From an uncultured Methylocystaceae bacterium (GTDB lineage Bacteria > Pseudomonadota > Alphaproteobacteria > Rhizobiales > Beijerinckiaceae), in assembly GCA_937870755.1 (NCBI GenBank), contig CALMZV010000027.1:248001-312000 (forward strand): a stretch of 64,000 nucleotides of DNA. Reading direction: 5' to 3'. Of this stretch, positions 1 to 8,790 are shown in pieces (positions within the stretch are counted from its first letter, which is position 1; every line of letters starts with the position of its first letter). The notes below the pieces were generated by a model. The model searched no databases and was not told the DNA's origin. It saw only the letters and a list, made by a program, of their open reading frames with translations. Both the position numbers and the translations under genes were made by a program.

Positions 1-118
1 CCGGGGCGGATGGTTATTCTCCACCTCGCCTTGCGGCCGCCTTATTCCACTCGCGCCAACCCAATGAGACAATCAGTTCATGAGGATGTCAAACCGTTTG
101 TCGGAACGATCCGCGCCC

Positions 119-1273
119 TCAAAGATTTCGCGAAATGATGAGCCTCTGAATATCGCTCGCGCCCTCGTAGATCTTGCATACGCGCACGTCTCTGCAGTAG
201 CGCTCGACGGGAAAGTCGCGCACGTAGCCATAACCGCCGTGAATCTGCAGCGCGTCGGAACAGACCTTTTCCGCCATCTCGCTGGCGTACAGTTTGGCGA
301 TCGCCGCCTCCTTCGCGCAATTCTCGCCCGCCTCGATCAGCCTGGCCGCATAGAGATAGTATTGGCGCGCGACATCGACCTGCGCGGCCATCTCGGCGAG
401 CCTGAACGCCACCGCCTGCTTCTCCATGATGGGCGCGCCGCCGATGGTGCGTTCGCGCGCATAGTTTTGCGCCGCCTCCAGCGCCGCGCGCGCCACGCCC
501 ACCGCCTGCGCCGCAATGCCGACGCGCCCGTCCGACAGGCCCGACATGGCGATCCTGTAGCCGCCGCCGACATCGCCCAGCACGTTCTCGCGCGGCAGTC
601 GCAATCCGTCGAGCGCGATCTGCGCGGTATGGGCCGTATGCTGTCCGAGTTTCTGCTCGATGCGCGCGACCACGTAGCCCTGGGCCGGCGGCTCGACGAC
701 GAGCGTCGTGAACCCGTGATTGCCGGCCGTCGCGTCCGTCCGCGCGACAATGATGGCAAGGCCCGCCTGCGCGCCGTTCGAGATGAACTGCTTGACGCCG
801 TTGACGACGAAACCGTCGCCGTTGGCATCCGCGCGGGTCTTCAGCGCGCCGGTGTCGGAGCCCGCATGCGGCTCCGTGATGAGGAAGGCCCCGATCTTTT
901 CCCCGCGCGCCATCGCCGGCAGCCAGCGCTGCTTCTGCGCCTCGGTGGCGTTGCGGGCGACTGAGAGCCCGCCGCCGAGATTATGCACGTGAAAGATCGT
1001 TCCGACACCGGCGTCGGCCGCCGAAATTTCCTCGAGCGCGAGGCAGTAGGAGACAAAATCCGCGCCCGCGCCGCCGTAGCTCTCGGGAACCAGCATGCCC
1101 ATGAAACCGGCGTCCGCCAGGGCTTTCAGTTCGGCCGTCGGCCACGCCCTCGATGCGTCGCGCGCGGCGGCGGTTGGCGCTATGACCTCCCGCGCGACCT
1201 TGCGCGCGCTTTCGCGGATCATCCGTTGCTGTTCGCTCAGGCCCGATGCGTCGTCTCGCGCTGCGTTCGCCAT
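119..1273 (-). CDS. Acyl-CoA dehydrogenase
   Basis: 384 residues, the normal single-domain ACAD length. It oxidises an acyl-CoA to the 2-enoyl-CoA with FAD and passes electrons to ETF. Seen: the first ACAD signature with LITEPHAGSD, the second with QIHGGYGY, and IYEG near the C-terminus, which puts the catalytic glutamate at E370 as in medium- and short-chain enzymes. The ATG at 1273 is preceded by AGGAGG. The gene is divergent from the acyl-CoA ligase at 1464, suggesting a shared promoter region and perhaps a shared pathway. Substrate chain length or branching cannot be read from the sequence. Confidence 0.93.
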   Translation of the reverse strand: MANAARDDASGLSEQQRMIRESARKVAREVIAPTAAARDASRAWPTAELKALADAGFMGMLVPESYGGAGADFVSYCLALEEISAADAGVGTIFHVHNLGGGLSVARNATEAQKQRWLPAMARGEKIGAFLITEPHAGSDTGALKTRADANGDGFVVNGVKQFISNGAQAGLAIIVARTDATAGNHGFTTLVVEPPAQGYVVARIEQKLGQHTAHTAQIALDGLRLPRENVLGDVGGGYRIAMSGLSDGRVGIAAQAVGVARAALEAAQNYARERTIGGAPIMEKQAVAFRLAEMAAQVDVARQYYLYAARLIEAGENCAKEAAIAKLYASEMAEKVCSDALQIHGGYGYVRDFPVERYCRDVRVCKIYEGASDIQRLIISRNL

Positions 1274-1318
1274 GATTCCTCCTGTTCCGCGCGGGGCGCC
1301 CGCGCGGGCTTTTCCTGC

Positions 1319-1347
1319 ATTGTGCGGAAAATCCGCCGGCGCACAAT
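1319..1347. promoter_or_regulatory. Nested inverted repeats in the divergent promoter region
   Basis: ATTGTGCG at 1319-1326 is repeated inverted as CGCACAAT at 1340-1347. Inside and overlapping it, GCGGA-AAA-TCCGC (1324-1336) forms a second perfect dyad. The site lies in the 190-base gap between the divergent acyl-CoA dehydrogenase and acyl-CoA ligase genes, where an operator would be expected. No regulator can be assigned from the window. Confidence 0.45.
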
Positions 1348-1463
1348 CGGCAAAAACTCCTTCTTTTCAGGTCGATTCAGCGCGAATTGCGGTCCGCCCC
1401 GGTCGGCGGCTTGACGCCCCGCGCCCGCGCCCGCCAAAAAAGGGCGCAACGGGAGGAAACAAC

Positions 1464-2954
1464 ATGCTGATACCCATGGCGGACGTTCCGCGCTGGCACG
1501 CCGACCGCAACGGCCACGACACGGTCGCCATTGTGCACGGCGAGGAAACGCTGACCTGGGGCCAACTCGAGCGGCGCGCCAACGCGCGCGCCCGCGCCTT
1601 CGCCGATCTCGGCGTCAGGCCCGGCGATTTCGTCGCGGTCGGCTTGCCCAATTCGAATGTGTTTTACGAGAACACATTCGCCATCTGGAAATGCGGCGCC
1701 ACGCCGTGCTCGCTGTCCTACCGGCTGCCGCGCGGCGAGGCGGCGGCGATCCTCGAACTCCTGAAACCTTCGCTCGTCATCGGCGGCGAGGCGGACTGGA
1801 ACGCGCCAAAATCCGTGCCGGCCGATTTCGCGCCGCAGGGTTATTCGGACGAGCCGGTGCTCGGTCCGCTCGCGCGCTACTGGAAGGCGATGACGTCCGG
1901 CGGCTCCACCGGACGTCCGAAAGTCATTGTCGATCACATGCCGGCGGCGACGGACCCGAAAGTTCCGCCGCTCGTAATGCACGAATACGTGAAACTCCTG
2001 AACCCCGGCCCGCTGTATCACAACGCGCCGTTCATCATCAGCCACAGCGCGCTGTTCGCCGGCGGCCTGCTGGTCGGGATGAAGAAATTCGACGCCGAGG
2101 AGGCGATGCGGCTGATCGAGAAAAATCGCATCGAATGGGTGAATTTCGTGCCGACGATGATGAACCGCATCTGGGCGTTGCCGAACCGCGCGACGTTCGA
2201 CGTCTCCAGCCTGCGCGTCGTATTCCACATGGCGGCGCCGATGCCCCAATGGCTGAAGGAGCAGTGGATCGACTGGCTCGGCGCGGAGCGCATCTACGAA
2301 CTCTACGGCGGCACGGAGCGGCAGGCCGCCACGGTCATTCCCGGAACCGAATGGGTGAAGCGCAAAGGTTCGGTCGGGCGCGTGGAGATCGGAGCGGCCA
2401 AGGTTGTCGGCGAAGACGGCCGCGAGCTGCCGCCGGGCGAGACCGGCGAGATCTATCTCAAGGCGGCCGACGGCCCTGGCACGACCTATCATTATCTCGG
2501 CGCCGAGCCCAAGCGCACGGTCGATGGCTGGGAATCGCTGGGCGACATCGGCCGCATCGACGAGGAGGGCTACATCTGGCTCGCCGACCGGCGCTCGGAC
2601 ATGATCCTGCGCGGCGGCGCGAACGTCTATCCGGCGGAGGTGGAAGCCGCGCTCATGGCGCACCCCGACATCGTCACCTGCGCGGTCGTCGGCCTGCCGG
2701 ACGCCGACCTCGGCCAGTCGATCCACGCCGTGCTGCAATTGCGTGAGGACGCGGACGCCTCCTCCACGCTCGCCGCGCTGCCGACGTTTCTCGCCGATCG
2801 CATCAGCAAGCCGAAACATCCCGGCAGCTACGAGATCGTGTCCGACGCGGTGCGCGACGACGCGGGCAAGGTGCGCCGCACGATGCTGCGCGACGAGCGC
2901 GTGCGCTGGGTGGAGGACGGGCGCGACTTTCGCATCGCCGCGCCGCGCACGTAA
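1464..2954 (+). CDS. AMP-dependent acyl-CoA synthetase (ANL family)
   Basis: 496 residues. ANL enzymes activate a carboxylic acid as acyl-AMP and transfer it to CoA. Seen: the phosphate-binding loop TSGGSTGRPK, the YGGTE motif that contacts adenine, the hinge region LADRRSDMILRGG, and a C-terminal AGKVRR whose lysine fits the adenylation lysine. The ATG at 1464 follows GGGAGGA at good spacing; longer in-frame upstream extensions run through the divergent promoter and are not credible. The reduced N-terminal half and the GGS rather than GTT phosphate loop resemble the bile-acid/aryl acid ligase-like branch, but the substrate is not known. Confidence 0.88.
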   Translation: MLIPMADVPRWHADRNGHDTVAIVHGEETLTWGQLERRANARARAFADLGVRPGDFVAVGLPNSNVFYENTFAIWKCGATPCSLSYRLPRGEAAAILELLKPSLVIGGEADWNAPKSVPADFAPQGYSDEPVLGPLARYWKAMTSGGSTGRPKVIVDHMPAATDPKVPPLVMHEYVKLLNPGPLYHNAPFIISHSALFAGGLLVGMKKFDAEEAMRLIEKNRIEWVNFVPTMMNRIWALPNRATFDVSSLRVVFHMAAPMPQWLKEQWIDWLGAERIYELYGGTERQAATVIPGTEWVKRKGSVGRVEIGAAKVVGEDGRELPPGETGEIYLKAADGPGTTYHYLGAEPKRTVDGWESLGDIGRIDEEGYIWLADRRSDMILRGGANVYPAEVEAALMAHPDIVTCAVVGLPDADLGQSIHAVLQLREDADASSTLAALPTFLADRISKPKHPGSYEIVSDAVRDDAGKVRRTMLRDERVRWVEDGRDFRIAAPRT

Positions 2955-2967
2955 GAATGCGGCGCCG

Positions 2968-3753
2968 TCAGGAAATGGCCGCGATCTTCTGCCCGCCTCC
3001 GTGCACGTTGATCTTCTCGCCGGTGACGTAGGACGCATAAGGCGAAACGAGAAAGCGCACGGCGTTGGCGATGTCCTGCGGCTGGCACACGCGGCCGTAG
3101 GGCATGGACCTGTCGAGTTCGTGGATGTCCTTCACGCCGGCGGTCGCAACCGCCAGCCGCGTGCCCATATCGGTTTCGACCAGCCCCGGCGCCACGATGT
3201 TCACGTGCACGCCATGGCCGCGCTCCTCGTTCGACAAGGTGAGCGCAAGCGCCTCCATCGCCGCTTTCGCCATGTTGTAGGGAGCGCCGTTCGCCGCCAT
3301 TTTCAGCGTCGCGACGCTCGAGATCATCACGATGTCGCCGCGCGGGCGCGTGCGCATGGAGGGCAGTACGCGTCGCGAGAGCCAGTGCGGCGCCTCGGCG
3401 TGCACCCGCAACAGCCGCGCGAGTTCGTCGGGCTCCGTATCCAGCACCGACCGACCGCGGCTGGCGATGCCGGCATTGTTGACCAGAATGTCGACGAAGC
3501 CGAAATCGGCGATCGCGCGGTCGGCCATCGCCACCACTTCGTCGTGCGATTCCATCGAGGCCGAGTAGGCTTTCGCGCGCACGCCGAGCGCGGCGAGGCC
3601 CTTGGCCGCAGCCTCGGCCGCCTCCTTGTCGCGCCGATAGCCGATGGCGACGTCCGCGCCGTCCTCGGCCAACGCTTGCGCGATCGCGCGACCGATGCCG
3701 CGCCCGCCTCCCGTCACCAGCGCGACGCGGCCTTTCAGGGGTTTCGTTTCCAT
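2968..3753 (-). CDS. Short-chain dehydrogenase/reductase
   Basis: 261 residues, classical SDR length. Seen: cofactor motif TGGGRGIG (residues 14-21), NNAG at 92-95, serine pair at 145-146, and catalytic Y159 with K163 (YNMAK). All catalytic residues are present, so an active NAD(P)-dependent 3-hydroxyacyl or alcohol dehydrogenase is likely; FabG-like annotation would be usual. It is convergent with the ligase at 1464-2954, leaving only 13 bases between the stop codons. Substrate not assignable. Confidence 0.88.
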   Translation of the reverse strand: METKPLKGRVALVTGGGRGIGRAIAQALAEDGADVAIGYRRDKEAAEAAAKGLAALGVRAKAYSASMESHDEVVAMADRAIADFGFVDILVNNAGIASRGRSVLDTEPDELARLLRVHAEAPHWLSRRVLPSMRTRPRGDIVMISSVATLKMAANGAPYNMAKAAMEALALTLSNEERGHGVHVNIVAPGLVETDMGTRLAVATAGVKDIHELDRSMPYGRVCQPQDIANAVRFLVSPYASYVTGEKINVHGGGQKIAAIS

Positions 3754-3868
3754 CCCGTGATCCTTCTATTCTTCGGCGCGGACGCGGCGGTCTCTTCGCC
3801 CGCACGGGCGCCGGAAACCGAAATCGCACGGTTCGGCGGACCTGTCGAGCCTCGGCGCAAACCGGCGA

Positions 3869-4807
3869 TCAGACCGCGACCATGAGCGCGCGCGGGCGGA
3901 TTTCGAACGTCGCGGGAATGCGGCCGGGCGAATCGCCGTCGATGTCGAGGAGCGCCACGTTTTCCGACAGCGGAGCGAGCGGCATGACGGTCACCTTGCG
4001 CCCGCGCACGATGGTGACGATGTCGAGCCCGACATGCGCGCCGCGATAGAGCAGGTTGATCTGCCGCAGCAGCGCGACCTTGCCGGATGCGCGCAGGACC
4101 ACAACATCGAACGCGCCGTCATCGATGGCGGCGTCGGGAGCGATCATCATGCCGCCGCCGAAAAACCGACCGTTGGCGACCGCCACCAGGGCCACGCACG
4201 CCTCGAACGACGGCTGATCGTCGACGGATATGCGCACGTTCTGGAACCGATAGCGCAACAACTCGCGCACCGAATGAAAGAGAAAGACGAGCTTGCCGCC
4301 GACCAGCCCCTTGCGCTTTGCGGCATTCACGGCGCGGTCGGTCGGTCCCGAAAGCCCAAGGCTGGCGATATTGAGAAAGAAACGCGCGCGCTCCCGCCCG
4401 TCGTCGTCGACGAACAATAGCCGCCCGACGTCGACCGCGCGCCACTCCTCGGCCGCTATGCGCGCCGCATTGACCAGGATATCCGCCGACAATCCCAACG
4501 TGCGCGCGAAATCCGATCCCGTGCCGACCGGCAGCGCGCCGAGGCGCGGCCGGGCGCCGCTTTCGCCGGCCGCACGCATGAGGCCGTCCGCGACTTCCGA
4601 CAACGTGCCGTCGCCGCCGCAGGCGACGACGATCTCCGCGCCTTTGCGCGAAAGTTCCTCCGCAAGCCTGGAGGCCTGCTCCGGCGCCTGCGTGCGCAAC
4701 ACCGGAAACGCCCCAAACCGCGCCGCAAGCGCGGCTTCCGCCGCCGGCCACTCGCGCGCGGCGCGCCCCGCGCCCGCGATCGGATTCACAACCGCCGCCA
4801 GTTTCAT
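3869..4807 (-). CDS. Diacylglycerol/lipid kinase family protein
   Basis: 312 residues. Seen: VNP at 7-9, GGDGT at 64-68 (ATP and catalytic motif) and GTGSDF at 95-100, the hallmark order of the DAGK catalytic domain shared by YegS, BmrU and sphingosine kinases. These enzymes phosphorylate the hydroxyl of a lipid at the membrane face. The C-terminal half contains the family's beta-sandwich with a glycine-rich FFGGG stretch. It lies downstream of the Liv operon on the same strand but separated by 57 bases; a functional link is not evident. Confidence 0.88.
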   Translation of the reverse strand: MKLAAVVNPIAGAGRAAREWPAAEAALAARFGAFPVLRTQAPEQASRLAEELSRKGAEIVVACGGDGTLSEVADGLMRAAGESGARPRLGALPVGTGSDFARTLGLSADILVNAARIAAEEWRAVDVGRLLFVDDDGRERARFFLNIASLGLSGPTDRAVNAAKRKGLVGGKLVFLFHSVRELLRYRFQNVRISVDDQPSFEACVALVAVANGRFFGGGMMIAPDAAIDDGAFDVVVLRASGKVALLRQINLLYRGAHVGLDIVTIVRGRKVTVMPLAPLSENVALLDIDGDSPGRIPATFEIRPRALMVAV

Positions 4808-4864
4808 GCAACGCCCCCCGGCCTGCGCAATCCCTGACCGCCGATACGCCGCGCGGCGAGCGCT

Positions 4865-5362
4865 TTAAGTTTTGTCGTCGTCCGCGCCTTCGTAGCGATA
4901 GCGGAAGTCGCAATATTCCGCGCCCTGCATGATTGTCTGAGTGCGCGTGAGCTTCAGTTTAGGATCGTAGCCCTCGCAGAACGTTCCGTCGCGTTGGCAG
5001 GACAACAGGTGGCCGATCTCGCCGAGGCCCATCTCGCGATACATCTCCGCATAGCGGCAGCGCACCACATCGAACGAAAACGCCTTCGCGCTGCGCTCGC
5101 GCACCGCCACTTCCAGCGTGCCCCCGCGCGTCCACATCGGCTGCAAATCCTCGAACGTCTGCAGGCTGGTCTTTCCGCCGCCCGCCGCCGCCATCGCGCG
5201 ACCCTGCTCGATGGCCGATCTGCGCACCGCTTCGGCCACGACTTCGGCGGCGGCGGCGGCGCCGTGTTTCTCCTTCAGCGTCTCGTAGACGTGTTTGAGG
5301 ATTTCCGCTTCCACGCGCCGGCGTTCCAGCATGGGAGCGAGGTCGCCTGCCTGTTCATTCAT
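4865..5362 (-). CDS. ATC-hydrolase-like protein (PF14196 family), copy 2
   Basis: 165 residues. The C-terminal half has the pattern CRYAEMYREMG, then LLSCQRDG, then RTQTIMQG and EYCDFRY, which I recognise as the family named after L-2-amino-thiazoline-4-carboxylate hydrolase. That founder enzyme opens a thiazoline ring on the way to cysteine, but most family members are uncharacterised. Conserved cysteines and histidine-poor composition suggest thiol chemistry or metal binding. The start at 5362 is fixed by AAGGAG in front of MNEQ. It is the last gene of the Liv operon, 11 bases after livF; a distant homologue (9924-10430) lies at the other end of the same transporter set. Confidence 0.7.
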   Translation of the reverse strand: MNEQAGDLAPMLERRRVEAEILKHVYETLKEKHGAAAAAEVVAEAVRRSAIEQGRAMAAAGGGKTSLQTFEDLQPMWTRGGTLEVAVRERSAKAFSFDVVRCRYAEMYREMGLGEIGHLLSCQRDGTFCEGYDPKLKLTRTQTIMQGAEYCDFRYRYEGADDDKT

Positions 5363-5373
5363 GGCGCTCTCCT

Positions 5374-6081
5374 TCAGGCGTGCCCGCCGAGATAAAGTTC
5401 GACCACACGCGGATCGCTGGCAAGCTCGGACGCTCTGCCGGAAAGGCCGATACGCCCGCCCTCCATCACCGCCGCATGATCGGCCACTTTCAGCGCCGCG
5501 CGCGCGTTCTGCTCCACGATGAGGATGGAGACGCCCTGCTCGCGAATGCGCGTGACGAGATTGAAGATGAGCTGCACGATCTTCGGCGCCAGACCCAGCG
5601 ACGGTTCGTCCAGCAGCAGCATCCTTGGCCGCTGCATCAGCGCGCGCCCGATGCACAGCATCTGTTGCTCTCCGCCCGACAGCGATCCGGCGATCTGCGA
5701 CAGCCGGTCCCGCAACTGGGGAAACAGCTCCAGCACGCGATCCATTTCCGCGCCACGTAGCGCGCCGCCGCCCAGCACGAGATTTTCGCGCACGGTCATG
5801 TTCGAGAAGATCTGCCGACCTTCCGGCGCCTGCAACAGGCCCTTGCGGACAATGTCGTGCGAACGCGCGTTGGCTATGTCCTCGCCCTCGAACCGGATGG
5901 CGCCGGCCCCGGCGCGATAGACGCCCGAAATCGTGCGCATGAGCGTGGTCTTGCCCGCGCCGTTGGCGCCGAGCACGGCGACAATCTCGCCCTTCCCGCA
6001 TGCGAGGTCGAGTCCGTGCAGAATTTCCTGCGCGCCCATTTTCACGCGCAAGCCGGATATGGAGAGGATGGGCGCGCTCAT
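5374..6081 (-). CDS. livF: Branched-chain amino acid-type ABC transporter ATPase LivF
   Basis: 235 residues. Walker A GANGAGKTT (38-46), ABC signature LSGGEQQ (134-140) and Walker B LLLDEP (155-160). LivF is one of two ATPases that power Liv-type importers. Its ATG overlaps the livG stop codon in an ATGA, so the two are translationally coupled. In this genome context, with acyl-CoA and flavin enzymes around, the importer may carry organic acids or aromatic compounds rather than leucine. Confidence 0.92.
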   Translation of the reverse strand: MSAPILSISGLRVKMGAQEILHGLDLACGKGEIVAVLGANGAGKTTLMRTISGVYRAGAGAIRFEGEDIANARSHDIVRKGLLQAPEGRQIFSNMTVRENLVLGGGALRGAEMDRVLELFPQLRDRLSQIAGSLSGGEQQMLCIGRALMQRPRMLLLDEPSLGLAPKIVQLIFNLVTRIREQGVSILIVEQNARAALKVADHAAVMEGGRIGLSGRASELASDPRVVELYLGGHA

Positions 6082-6836
6082 GCCTCCTCCTCCACGCCGA
6101 GATAGGATTCAAGCACCAGCGGATCGGCGCGCACGGCGTCCGGAGCGCCGTCCGCGATCTTGCGTCCCGACGCGAGCACGACCACGCGCCGGCAGATGCT
6201 CATGACCAGCGCCATGTTGTGCTCCACCAGCAGGACCGTCATGCCGCCGGCGTGCAGGTCGCGGATGAAAGCGGCGAGCGTGTGCGTTTCGGAATCGTTC
6301 AGTCCCGCCGCCGGCTCATCGAGAATGAGCAGTTTCGGCGCCATGGCGAGCGCGCGCGCAATCTCGAGATATTTGCGCTTGCCGTAGGAGAGGTTGGCGG
6401 CGAGCGTATGCGCCTCGCGCGCGAGGTCCACTCGTTCGAGCGCCGTCCACGTGCGTTCGGCGATCTCGGTCGCAACTTTCGTATCGCGCCGCAGCGAAGA
6501 CAGCGGCCCCGCGCCCAGCATGCCGATGGCGCCCACAGACACGTTGTCGAACAGACTCATGTTGGGAAAGATGCGCAGGTTCTGGAAGGTGCGGCCGACG
6601 CCCTTGCGCGCGATGGCGAACGTTTTCTCGCCGTCGATCCGCGCGCCGTCGAAACGGATTTCTCCGCCGGACAACGGCGTGAAGCCGGATATGAGATTGA
6701 ACAGCGTGGTCTTGCCCGCGCCGTTCGGCCCGATGACCCCGACGATCTCGCCGGCCGCAACATCCATCGACACATTGTCGACGGCGATCAGTCCGCCGAA
6801 CCGTCGCGTCGCGCCTTGCACCTGCAACAGCGTCAT
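6078..6836 (-). CDS. livG: Branched-chain amino acid-type ABC transporter ATPase LivG
   Basis: 252 residues. Walker A GPNGAGKTT (36-44), signature LSYGKRK, Walker B LLILDEP. The ATG at 6836 shares one base with the stop of livM (TGATG). A GTG codon immediately upstream at 6839 could also start translation; ATG is preferred. LivG pairs with LivF under the LivHM permease at the inner membrane. Confidence 0.92.
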   Translation of the reverse strand: MTLLQVQGATRRFGGLIAVDNVSMDVAAGEIVGVIGPNGAGKTTLFNLISGFTPLSGGEIRFDGARIDGEKTFAIARKGVGRTFQNLRIFPNMSLFDNVSVGAIGMLGAGPLSSLRRDTKVATEIAERTWTALERVDLAREAHTLAANLSYGKRKYLEIARALAMAPKLLILDEPAAGLNDSETHTLAAFIRDLHAGGMTVLLVEHNMALVMSICRRVVVLASGRKIADGAPDAVRADPLVLESYLGVEEEA

Positions 6837-7843
6837 CACCGCCACCCGATCTCGGCGCCCGCGCCGTCGCGCCGCCATGCGCCGGCAAGCTGGCGGCGTG
6901 CGAAATCGAGCGCCGACACTTCGCCAATGAGTCCTTTCGGCACGAACAGGATGGAAGCGAACAGCACCACGCCGACCGCGATATTGCGGAAATCGCCGAA
7001 CGGCCGCAGCGCTTCGGGCAGCAGGATGAGAATGAACGCGCCGAGCACCGCGCCGGGCAGGCTGCCAAGCCCCCCGACGACGACCATCGCCAGGATGAGA
7101 ATGGATGTCTGGAACGAAAAATCGGGCGGCGAGATGAAGCCCGCCGTATGCGCCCACAAGGCGCCCGCGACGCCCGCGAAGAATCCGGAAACGCCGAACG
7201 CCTCGATCTTGAGCCGCACTGTGTCGACGCCCATCGCATCCGCACACTGGTCGTCCTCGCGCAGCGCCCGCAACGCGTTGCCGTAGTAGGAATGCGACAG
7301 TCGGTGCAGCACGAACAGCGACACGCAGACGGTCGCGGCCACGACAAGATAGGTCGGCAACGGCCGCGACAGATCTAACCCGGCGAATTTCATGCCGCTG
7401 AACAGCATGATTCCGTTCGGCCCCTTCGTCACCTCCACCCAGTTCAGCATGATGAGATAGAGCATCTGGCCGATGGCGAGAGTCGCGACCGCGAAATAGA
7501 TCGAGACGAGCCGCATGGTCGGCAGCGCGACCAGCACCGCGATCGTCGCGGCGGAAAGGCCCGCCAGCGGCAGCGTGAAGGCGAGCGAAAGGCCGGCCTT
7601 CGTCGCAAGAAGAGCGGCGGCATAGGCGCCGACGCCGTAGAACGCCGCATGGCCGAGTTGCAGCAGCCCCGCGACGCCGGTGACCAGATGCATGGAGCCC
7701 GCCAGCAGCGCGAAGATGAGCGCGAGATCGGCCACCTGCCAGTAATAGCTCTTGCCGAACGCCGTCAGCGCCGCCGGCGCCGCGACGAACACCAGCGCCA
7801 GGAACCCGATGGCGATCAGCCGCGCGCGAAAACGATCAGACAC
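6836..7843 (-). CDS. livM: Branched-chain amino acid-type ABC transporter permease LivM
   Basis: 335 residues from a GTG at 7843, giving the N-terminus VSDRFRARL followed by the first membrane helix. An in-frame ATG 63 bases upstream would add a serine-rich tail that is merely livH read in another frame, so the GTG is chosen; it overlaps the livH stop by eight bases, typical of coupled liv genes. About eight to ten hydrophobic segments are visible, with the family glycine-rich loop containing GGLGSLPGA near the C-terminus that contacts the ATPases. Confidence 0.9.
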   Translation of the reverse strand: MSDRFRARLIAIGFLALVFVAAPAALTAFGKSYYWQVADLALIFALLAGSMHLVTGVAGLLQLGHAAFYGVGAYAAALLATKAGLSLAFTLPLAGLSAATIAVLVALPTMRLVSIYFAVATLAIGQMLYLIMLNWVEVTKGPNGIMLFSGMKFAGLDLSRPLPTYLVVAATVCVSLFVLHRLSHSYYGNALRALREDDQCADAMGVDTVRLKIEAFGVSGFFAGVAGALWAHTAGFISPPDFSFQTSILILAMVVVGGLGSLPGAVLGAFILILLPEALRPFGDFRNIAVGVVLFASILFVPKGLIGEVSALDFARRQLAGAWRRDGAGAEIGWR

Positions 7844-8744
7844 GTTCGCGCGCTCCGCCGAAAATGCCGCGCGGGAAGAATATGAGCGTGACGATGAGGA
7901 AGCCATAGGCCACCATGTCCGACCACACCGACGAGACGAACGCCGTCGAAAGGCTTTCGCACACGCCGAGCAGCAGCGCGCAGACGACCGCGCCCGGTAT
8001 GGAGGACAGCCCGCCCATCACCATCGCCACGAACGCCTTCACGCCCGGCGTGAATCCCATGTTGGCGAATATGGCGCCGTAATAGAACCCCACCAGAACG
8101 CCGGCGACGGCGCCGAGCATGGAGCCGACGGCGAACGTCCACACGATCGTGCGATCGACATCGACCCCGACATACTTCGCGCCGAGCGGATTGTTGGACA
8201 CCGCGCGAATGGACAGCCCGACCTGCGTGTGGCGCAGCACATATTGCAGGCCGATCAGCATCAGCGCCGCCACACCGAGAATGATAAGGTCGCCGTTGGT
8301 GATCGTGACGGGACCGAGCGCGATCGGCTGATTGATCATGGCTGCGACAGGCACGCTCTGGAACCGCGAGCCGAACGCAATTTCGAGCGCCTCGCGCGCG
8401 ATGATCGACAGCGCGAGCGACGACATCAGCGTCGATTCGCGCATGGCGCGCGATTTCAGGGACGCTTCGTCCGAAAACCGACGGAAAGGGCGGAACGCCA
8501 GACGCTCCAGCCCCACGCCCACGAACGCGCCGACCGCGAGCACGGCGAGCAGCACCGCCAACAGCGGCGGCGCGAACGTCGTCACCACCAGAAGGCCGGC
8601 GAAGGCGCCGATGGTGTAGACTTCGCCATGCGCGAAATTGACGACGTTCAGCACGCCGAAGATCAGCGTGAAGCCGATGGCGATCAGCGCGTAGGTCATG
8701 CCGACCGAAAGGCCGATCGCCAGTTGCTGGAGATAGAAATCCAT
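7836..8744 (-). CDS. livH: Branched-chain amino acid-type ABC transporter permease LivH
   Basis: 302 residues, almost entirely hydrophobic with the family start pattern LSVGMTYALIAIGFTLIFGVLN and the C-terminal coupling motif GGLSSIPGA. LivH and LivM form the translocation pore. It follows the binding-protein gene after a 46-base gap that contains a stable hairpin (8759-8781), which probably sets a lower expression level for the permease than for the binding protein. Confidence 0.92.
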   Translation of the reverse strand: MDFYLQQLAIGLSVGMTYALIAIGFTLIFGVLNVVNFAHGEVYTIGAFAGLLVVTTFAPPLLAVLLAVLAVGAFVGVGLERLAFRPFRRFSDEASLKSRAMRESTLMSSLALSIIAREALEIAFGSRFQSVPVAAMINQPIALGPVTITNGDLIILGVAALMLIGLQYVLRHTQVGLSIRAVSNNPLGAKYVGVDVDRTIVWTFAVGSMLGAVAGVLVGFYYGAIFANMGFTPGVKAFVAMVMGGLSSIPGAVVCALLLGVCESLSTAFVSSVWSDMVAYGFLIVTLIFFPRGIFGGARERV

Positions 8745-8758
8745 CTTTGGACCGAAAT

Positions 8759-8781
8759 GGCCGCCCCGTTGCGGGACGGCC
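8759..8781 (-). promoter_or_regulatory. Intercistronic hairpin between binding protein gene and livH
   Basis: Arms GGCCGCCCCG and CGGGACGGCC flank a three-base loop; the single non-Watson-Crick position pairs as G-U in the minus-strand RNA. There is no T run, so this is more likely a 3'-end-protecting or attenuating stem than a full terminator. Such stems between binding-protein and permease genes usually give excess binding protein. Confidence 0.6.
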
Positions 8782-8790
8782 GAAAGAGCA

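Noticed and set aside
1-118. Start or end of another gene at the left edge
   Set aside because: No frame with recognisable content; it appears to be non-coding DNA after the dehydrogenase gene.
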